Assembly (NCBI RefSeq): GCF_027596085.1
Contig: NC_072456.1
Span: 18,737,218 to 18,801,217 of the forward strand
Direction: 5' to 3'
DNA: 64,000 nucleotides
From: Anoplopoma fimbria
Lineage: Eukaryota > Chordata > Actinopteri > Perciformes > Anoplopomatidae
How positions within the stretch are numbered: position 1 is the first letter of the stretch; each line of letters opens with the position of its first letter. A program made the translations under genes and the position numbers. This document shows positions 26,238 to 34,700 of the stretch, piece after piece. The notes beneath the pieces are model-generated. The model searched no databases. It was not told the origin of the DNA and saw only the letters and a list, made by a program, of their open reading frames with translations.

Positions 26238-27576
26238 GTTTCTTTGGTGTACAGCACCTCTACAGTCGTTAGTTTCTATGGTGTACAACACCTCTATAGT
26301 AGTTTCTATGGTGTACAGCGCCTCTATGGTTAGTTTCTTTGGTGTACAGTGCCTCTATCATGGTTAGTTTCTATGGTGTACAACACCTCTATAGTAGTTT
26401 CTATGGTGTACAGCGCCTCTATCGTCGTTAGTTTCTATGGTGTACAGCACCTCTATCGTCGTTAGTTTCTATGGTGTACAGCACCTCTATCGTGGTTAGT
26501 TTCTATAGTGTACAGCACCTCTATCGTGGTTAGTTTCCATGGTGTACAGCGCCTCTATGGTTAGTTTATATGGTGTACAGCACCTCTATCGTGGTTAGTT
26601 TATATGGTGTACAGCGCCTCTATAGTTAGTTTATATGGTGTACAGCGCCTCTATAGTAGTTTCTTTGGTGTACAGCGCCTCTATGGTTAGTTTCTATGGT
26701 GTACAGCGCCTCTATAGTAGTTTCTTTGGTGTACAGCGCCTCTATGGTTAGTTTCTATGGTGTACAGCGCCTCTATAGTTAGTTTCTATGGTGTACAGCG
26801 CCTCTATAGTTAGTTTCTATGGTGTACAGTGCCTCTATAGTAGTTTATTTGGTGTACAGCGCATCTATAGTAGTTTCTTTGGTGTAGCCTCTATAGTAGT
26901 TTCTATGGTGTACAGTGCCTCTATAGTAGTTTCTATGGTGTACAGTGCCTCTATAGTAGTTTCTTTGGTGTCTATAGTAGTTTATTTGGTGTACAGCGCC
27001 TCTATAGTAGTTTCTATGGTGTACAGTGCCTCTATAGTAGTTTCTATGGTGTACAGTGCCTCTATAGTAGTTTCTATGGTGTACAGTGCCTCTATAGTAG
27101 TTTCTATGGTGTACAGTGCCTCTATAGTAGTTTCTATGGTGTACAGTGCCTCTATAGTAGTTTCTATGGTGTACAGTGCCTCTATAGTAGTTTATATGGT
27201 GTACAGTGCCTCTATAGTAGTTTCTATGGTGTACAGTGCCTCTATAGTAGTTTATATGGTGTACAGTGCCTCTATAGTAGTTTATATGGTGTACAGCGCC
27301 TCTATAGTAGTTTCTATGGTGTACAGCGCCTCTATAGTAGTTTCTATGGTGTACAGTGCCTCTATAGTAGTTTCTATGGTGTACAGCGCCTCTATAGTAG
27401 TTTATATGGTGTACAGCGCCTCTATAGTAGTTTATATGGTGTACAGCGCCTCTATAGTAGTTTATATGGTGTACAGCGCCTCTATAGTTAGTTTCTATGG
27501 TGTACAGTGCCTCTATAGTAGTTTATATGGTGTACAGCGCCTCTATAGTAGTTTCTATGGTGTACAGCGCCATCTA
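26238..27576. repeat. 30-bp minisatellite, about 44 units
   Basis: Tandem units read TTTCTATGGTGTACAGTGCC followed by TCTATAGTAG. The 3' two thirds (about 26990-27570) are nearly uniform 30-mers differing mainly at C/T in the GTGCC/GCGCC word and at CTATGG/ATATGG. The 5' part mixes 30- and 33-bp units (insertions such as TCGTCGT) and truncated units (near 26885 and 26970). Because 30 is a multiple of 3, one frame stays open for 273 codons as a decapeptide repeat (MVYSASIVVS). This is a by-product of the period, not evidence of a protein. The array stops about 380 bp before the ncln start codon. Confidence 0.97.
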
Positions 27577-27599
27577 GTGTCCTTAAATGACACGCCCCT

Positions 27600-27953
27600 T
27601 AATTTATAGCTGCCCTAAACGATCCCTGAAGGACCGTTGCTTCAACGCAATCAGTTTTAAATATTTGATTATTGGATAAATAATACACCTAAACACGCAC
27701 TTTTAAACACGCAACATTTATTCTGCTCCATCTCCAGAAACAGGCAACGACGTAGCATTTATTGAAGTGGAGAAGCTGGTCGTCCAGTCAGTGCCTGACC
27801 AGAATGATCTGTCAGTTGCGGATAGCGGTTGTTAGCTTGCTAGCTTAAGCTAACTCGGGTCCCTTTCTGTCAGTAGCTGAAAGCGGTGACAGCTGAACGT
27901 AGTATTTTTTTTTACCCCCCACACACAGCTGTTCGCCCGATACGATCGCCACG
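27600..27953 (+). promoter_or_regulatory. ncln: Probable ncln promoter/5' UTR, CpG-dense
   Basis: CpG dinucleotides become frequent from about 27830 and stay so through exon 1 to about 28210, while they are sparse in most of the window. No convincing TATA box was seen at a sensible distance, which fits a CpG-island promoter of a housekeeping gene. The transcription start cannot be placed from sequence alone, and an untranslated upstream exon cannot be excluded. Confidence 0.5.
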
Positions 27954-28128
27954 ATGTTCGAGGAGGCTAGCGAAGTGTTCGACAACATGTTCAAGTCCTC
28001 GTTTCCTCTCACCTTCATCGTGTTCATCCCCGCGGTGTTGATCCTGGTGTCCCCGCTCCCGGCCGAGGCGGCACACGAGTTTACGGTGTACCGCATGCAG
28101 CAGTACGACCTGCAGGGACAGCCCTACG
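27954..28128 (+). CDS. ncln: ncln exon 1 (residues 1-58)
   Basis: It encodes the start codon, the hydrophobic signal segment (FIVFIPAVLILV) and the conserved HEFTVYRMQQYDLQGQPYG stretch. The donor is ACG|GTAGGT and the exon leaves one base of a glycine codon. The exon is CpG-rich, unlike most of the window. Confidence 0.96.
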
Positions 28129-31100
28129 GTAGGTCAGCCGGGTCTCTGCCGGGAGGACATGTGAGCACAACCACGTCCACTTGACCAGGAACGAGGGCGG
28201 CGAGGTGGCTCGTTGTTGTCTGCAGCTAACCTCAAGCTAACCTCAAGCTAACCTGAACTCACATGTCAGTGCAGGTTAGCAGCAGCTAGCTAGCTAGCTA
28301 GCTAGGGGTGCTAATGTAGCTTAGCTGTGCTAGTAGGGGAACAACAAGCTAGCTCATTTCCTTGTAGACAATCAGGATCATTAATGTTACTCCTTAACAT
28401 TACATTTTAGCTTTGTCAACACATCTTCAGATTAGAGAAGAAGACTTCAAATGGGGAGAAAACAGCTCACATTAGTGAAAGCATTAGTTGTTGTGGCTCT
28501 TCTTACATTATGATCAATGAGATCAACCCAACCCCCTTTGTTAAAGTGTGTGTGTCAAGTAGGTTGTGATTCATTCATAGCCTCAGCATCAGTTTGTCTG
28601 TATTTAACAGCTTTTGTGCTCTTATAGCAGGTTAAAACACCTTGCCCTTTCCTTTGGACATACAGTAGCAGTCAAAAGTTTGGACACACCTTCTCATTCA
28701 ATGGTTTTTCTTTATTTTTATGTTTTTCTACATTGTAGATTAATATTGAAGACATCCAAACTATGAAGGAACACATATGGAATTATGTGGTAAACAAACA
28801 AATGCTCAACAAACCAGAATATGTTTTATATTTTACATTCTTCAAAGTAGTTGAATGAGAAGGTGTGTCCAAACTTTTGACTGGTACTGTATAGTCAAGA
28901 GGTATTGGTTCATAATTGATGGTCAGTGTGTTTCCTACCCTCAGGTACCAGGAATGCCATCCTGAATACGGAGGCTCGTACTGTGGAAGCGGAGGTACTA
29001 AGTCGTCGCTGTGTTATCATGCGGCTGGCTGAGTTCTCCTATGAAGAGTACCAGAAAGCCCTGCGCCAGTCAGCAGGAGCTGTGGTCATCATCCTGCCCA
29101 AGAACATGTCTGCTATGCCGCAGGACATAGTGCAGGTGAGAACACACTTTCATGCCAGAAATGAAAAGTCTTGTGCTGCATATATCGTTTCTCTCTCTCT
29201 CTTCATCCTGTTTCCACTTTGATTTTGAGTTCAAGTTAAATGCAAAGGAGGGAGGTGGTGCAACGTTCAAGTGAATGTGAGCTACAATACAGAGCACAAC
29301 AAGAACACAATTCAAGCTGTGCACATTTTGTTGTCAGACTTTATGCATGGTACAAGTCACGAGTCGCATCATTTATTTTGGCTTAACTTTATTTGAGATA
29401 ACCGAGCAGCGCAGCCAACCACAAGCTTATCTGTTTCGAGTTGAATTTATTTGGGTTAGGAGTGCTCAAGGGCGTTCAAACAGGGGAAAAATGGAGAGGC
29501 AAGCAGTGTCCCAATGCACCATTTAAATAACATCACTATCCTGATTAGTATATTTTAAGCTTTCCACTTAACTTCACCAAGATTAGTGTGTCTCAAAAAC
29601 AAAGAAAAGGGTTTAGAAGGTTTCTCAGAGATTGGATGTTATTTCACTAAAGCACACTGACCAATTTTAAGAGTGGGATCATTAGAATAGTGTTTATGGA
29701 AAACACAAGTCGTAGGCATTTCATGAGTTACTCATTTGGTTGCGTAACTAAATTCCATTTTTGGTGAGTGATTGTAGAGACAAAAGGTTAATTTGTAATG
29801 CTGTTGCTCTCCTGCTTCCCACTGTAGCTCTCCCCAAATGTGTGAAATTGAACTTGCAGGGATTTAAGAAATTAATCAGATATCCCCTTTATATTTCAAT
29901 CCATCAGCATCTCACGCTTACAAATGAGCTGTGTGTCGTAGCTTGTTTAACACGCTGGTCCCCTCTGTTTGTCGTGTGTAGCAGTTCATGGAGCTGGAGC
30001 CGGAGATGTTGGCCACAGAGACCATCGTCCCCGTCTACTTTGCCATGGAGGACGAGGAGCTGCTGTCCATCTACACCCAAACCCTGACCTCCTCCTCCTC
30101 GCAGGGCTCATTATCAGCAGCAGAAGGTAGAGAGTCGCTCACTCTAGACTGGACCTGCTGTTGGACTCAATATGTCTAACTGTATGAATAATACACTGAA
30201 TGTTATGTACATTTATGATGAAAAAGTCATCCTATGATAAACAGACAGGAGAGTTGGTAATGTGGAATGATCACTTTGCAAGTCGGTCAACTCTAATGCT
30301 GTGTTTTCTGTTGATTTCTGTAGTGCTGCTGCATACAGCCACCGCCAACGGCTTCCAGATGGTAACCAGTGGAGCTCAGAGTAAAGCTGTTAGTGACTGG
30401 GCCATCACCAGTCTAGAGGTGAGACATTTAACCATAATCTGAAGACAAATGTGCTATAATGGTCTGATTTAGACACACAAACCTTTTATAAAGTCATATT
30501 GTTTGTCACCTGAATCACGTAACTAGTAAAACTATACTAGTAAGATTAAAAAAGCTTTCCAAGGTGCCAGTTTTGCAAAAACAGATTTCAGCATTGTAAA
30601 TTCAGTCTTTTTATATTATTAATAAATGATGCAGATTATTTCTGAAGAGTCGATTTAAAATGGAAAACTAAAGTATCCCTAGTTTTCTGTACAAATAAAT
30701 AAACTTAAGGAGCACCGGTCAGAGGGTTGCATGTCACGGTAACATCAGGCAGAGCGGTGTCGTGGTTGTTGGACTGTTGACTCACAGAAGAATGCCCTAG
30801 ATTTACCTCTGTGTTGGTGCTTTATGTGAGAGTTTCAGTTGGCGTAGTTTTCCCTCTGGATGCTTGATCCAGTTTCCTCCCACAGTCAACAGGCCTGAAG
30901 CTTTTTAAATGCTTCTTGTTTTGTGAGACCATAATAATTTGCAAGATATCTGAAAAACACAACTCTTTATTCTTGATTTGTTAAGGCTTTAGTGTTAAAT
31001 AACACTTCTGTATTTTATTAACTATTCTGGTTCAAGCTTTTTCTTAGTTTTGCTCTCAAGGTCACAATAGTCCATTCACTCTAAACAAGGAGATTATTAA

Positions 31101-31686
31101 TGCGCAATGTGAATGTCATTCTTCAACTTCAAAGAATCGATTGCTACAGCATTTCTGTCCCTTTTTTGTTTTCATAAGAGGTCCTGAAGGGATTTTGAAG
31201 GCTTTGATCATTGTCTAAAGTTGAGTATCAATGTTGTAGACCAAACAGGTGGTATATTGTTAGTTTAGAACTTTCTAATCCAAGTTTTGTTTTAAAACCA
31301 GGAGAAGAAAAGGTGGTTTAGTCACACTGCTGGGGATTAAGAGACCCTAAGGTCAACTCTTTGCAACTCTGCACTGTCACGCTACTAGCCTGAAAGTTTA
31401 ATAAGCAGGGTGCCATTGGTTCAGCTGAAGCTCATGCTTTAGATAATCTGCTTCTGTTTTGTTTCAGTCATCTAATGCCTCTGTTTTTATTCACCAGGGT
31501 CGTCTGGCTGGAGTTGGAGGAGAAGACCTGCCCACTATAGTGGTGGTCGCCCACTACGACTCCTTTGGTGTTGCTCCAGTACGGTCGCAGCTTCTTTTCT
31601 CCTACAAATACGCCCCGACTCTTTCTTAACGTATAGTATCAGTAATGCAACACAACTGTCAGTGAAAAGAGAGCAGGCCAGGAGAG

Positions 31687-31772
<86 letters not shown>

Positions 31773-34700
31773 TTGTTTGTTGTTTCAGTGGCTGTTTCAG
31801 TGGCTGTCGTACGGCGCTGACTCAAACGGCAGTGGGGTGTCCATGTTACTAGAGCTGGCTCGTCTCTTCTCCAAACTGTACACCTACAAGAGAACGCACG
31901 CCGGGTGAGTAATGACGACGGCCATCACATGAAGATTGTTTTTGGATCATTTCCTGTCACATTAGCCTCAAATAACAGTTTACGTACACTTGCATTAAAA
32001 ACAACATTTCCGATTATTTTACGCAGTCGTGTCAGGAGAGACACGTCAGTGTTCTCTATGCTCCACACTCACTTTATACGTTGTCTATAGGATGAAATGT
32101 TCAAAGTGGTATTGATTGCTGATGTCAGTGGTTCATCTGGACGTAACATAAAGTCTATTTGTCATGTCTATCACATTTGTTATGGATAGTGTCCTGCTCC
32201 AGATGCTTCTTGAGAACTATATACTTAAAGCGGTCAATAATATGCTACAGGCTCATTCTTATGTCTAAGAACAGAGAGGACTTCTTAATGGACTTTACTG
32301 TAACATGCTCTGTGCAAGTTCAAAGTCAGCACTACTCTTGATTTAATGATCATTTTAATGTATGCCGTATTCCCTAAAGTGAACTTTAGTTCTCTGTGTC
32401 TATACATTGAATCATCACACATCCTCCGTCAGGTTCCCTCAGGACATTTCCAATGTATATTTGACTTGTGTGAATCATGTGTTGTGTTCAGGTACAACCT
32501 GCTGTTCTTTGTATCTGGTGGGGGAAAATTCAACTACCAGGGCACGAAACGTTGGCTGGAGGACAATCTGGACCATACAGGTATGCGTTACGTTCATACA
32601 ATGCTTTTCATACAAAGTGTTCATGCAGCTGGATTTGGTTCGATGCAAAAATGTCGGGCTATGATTCAATTTTAATACAATACTCAAAATCTGAATAAAG
32701 ACAATTATTTGTATTTAAAGAATTTGTACAATTCAAACCAATTTATTCCCAAAACCAGTTTGAAAAGATAAGTAGATGTTTAGATAGATACACTATATCT
32801 GATAAACCTAGAACATGTCCCACTAGAAAGTAGACCAAACTGTTACATTTAAGACGTTTTTTTCTAAGACGATCGGAACAAAGAAACAACAGCCTATCAT
32901 AGTTGGATAGAACCAGTCCTATTTTTTTTTTTTCTCTACATACAATATTTGGTTATTTCTTTGTGTTTTTAACATATCATGTGCCCTTTTTTTTTTTTCA
33001 CGTCCTCTTTGTTTCAATATTATATATTATATTATATTATATTATATTATATTATATTATATTATATTATATTATATTATATTCCCTTTCTCGACAGACT
33101 CCAGTTTGCTGCAGGACAACGTAGCCTTTGTGTTGTGTCTGGACACTCTGGGGAACGGAGACACTCTGCACCTCCATGTGTCCAAACCTCCTAAAGAGGG
33201 GAGTCCTCAGTATTCTCTACTTAAAGAGCTGGAGCTGGTAAGAACCCCGAGGGCTTGATCCACCACAGGATCATTATTTTATTTTTTTCTCTGTCATTGA
33301 GTAACTTTAGTTAATGAATCTCTCGCTACAACCTTGGACAAAAACATCTTAGAATACTCTTGTTTAGTAGCAGATGTATAGGTCTATATTAATAATCTCA
33401 CCACCTATATAGAGATGTACATCATACAAATGCACAGCAGTATCCCCCCTTTAACACTGCTTCACAAGATAACTTGCGTTCTCTAATCTAAAAGTGTTTT
33501 CTTAATGAAGACCAACTGTTAATTAAAAAAATGCTCGTGTCAAATCAGTTTTTTACGATGCCCTGGAGCCTGCATCTATTTTATTTACACGTTTTTCCTG
33601 ATACAAGCAGTTTTGCTCCACTTTTCTAATTAAACCCAGATTATATGTTGGAATATACGATATCATTTCCCCCATTTCCTCCCAGGTGGCCGCTAGTCAG
33701 TACCCAGAGGTCAAGTTCTCGATGGTCCACAAGAAAATCAACCTGGCCGACGACATGCTGGCCTGGGAGCACGAGCGCTTCGGGATCCGCCGCCTGCCGG
33801 CCTTCACGTTGTCCCATCTGCCCTCCCATCGCGCGGCTCAACGCTTCAGCATCATGGACGTGCGGTCAGTGTCCCCCTCCTCTCGCCACGGAGCGGGAGA
33901 GCCCCCTGCTGGGTGGGTTCATTACTGCAAGTCTCTGAATCACCCAAAGCAAAGAGTTTCCATCCAAGCTGCCAGTCATTTTTGTTCCTGTCATAGGTGT
34001 TGTTGTGGACCCATCCCTTTCCATCTCCACTGTAAAGTCACTCGGCACACCTTCCATGGAAAGAGTGTAGTGAGGGCCCAACCAGTGCAAATATTACATC
34101 ATTCATAAATGTATTTATGCACTTTTGTTAGATGTCCTCTCTTCTCCACTCCTTAAACTGCTCCTGTAGCCATCCATCTCCCCATCTCTCTGGCTGTTAA
34201 AAAAAATAATTTGTGTGTATTTTCACACTTGACCCTTTTCCTATCATATATTATAGATATTTGCTCTGTCCTCTTTTCTCACGCTTTCTGCATTTCAGCC
34301 CTCCCTTGTGGAAATGGATGCTCTGTAATTGGTTTCACTTCTCTCTCTTTCTGTAGAGGGTTCCTGTTTTTTCTCCTTTTATTATCTAGTCTTCACACAT
34401 GTCTAAACTGTCTTCACACTTGTGCATGTGCCTTACAGGCCTCATGTAGATGTGCAGAAACTCAGCAGAAACACAAAGCTGGTAGCAGAGGCGCTGGCCA
34501 GGGTCATTTACAACCTCACTGAGAAGGTAAACCCACAGATGGAGAAAATGATATGGCTCTGGATTCTGTGTCTGCTTTCTGCCTGTGACTTGACATTTGT
34601 GTTGTGTGTTTACTCTGCTTCACAGGGCGCTCCTGGGGACCTGCAGATCTTCAGTGAACAGATGGTGAGTCAGAAAAACTGCGAGGGCAAAGAAACGGCA

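Noticed and set aside
26238..27576. Repeat array considered as CRISPR-like
   Set aside because: Units are directly head to tail without unique spacers, and the window is vertebrate nuclear DNA.
26788..27609. A 273-codon open frame of repeated MVYSASIVVS decapeptides
   Set aside because: The frame is open only because the minisatellite period (30 bp) is a multiple of three and its unit lacks a stop in that frame. There is no start context, splice signal or family resemblance.
33645..34108. Long frames running past ncln exon 9
   Set aside because: One is the exon read on into intron 9, the other a shadow in another frame. The GTCAGT donor at 33865 and the in-frame join to exon 10 explain the gene.
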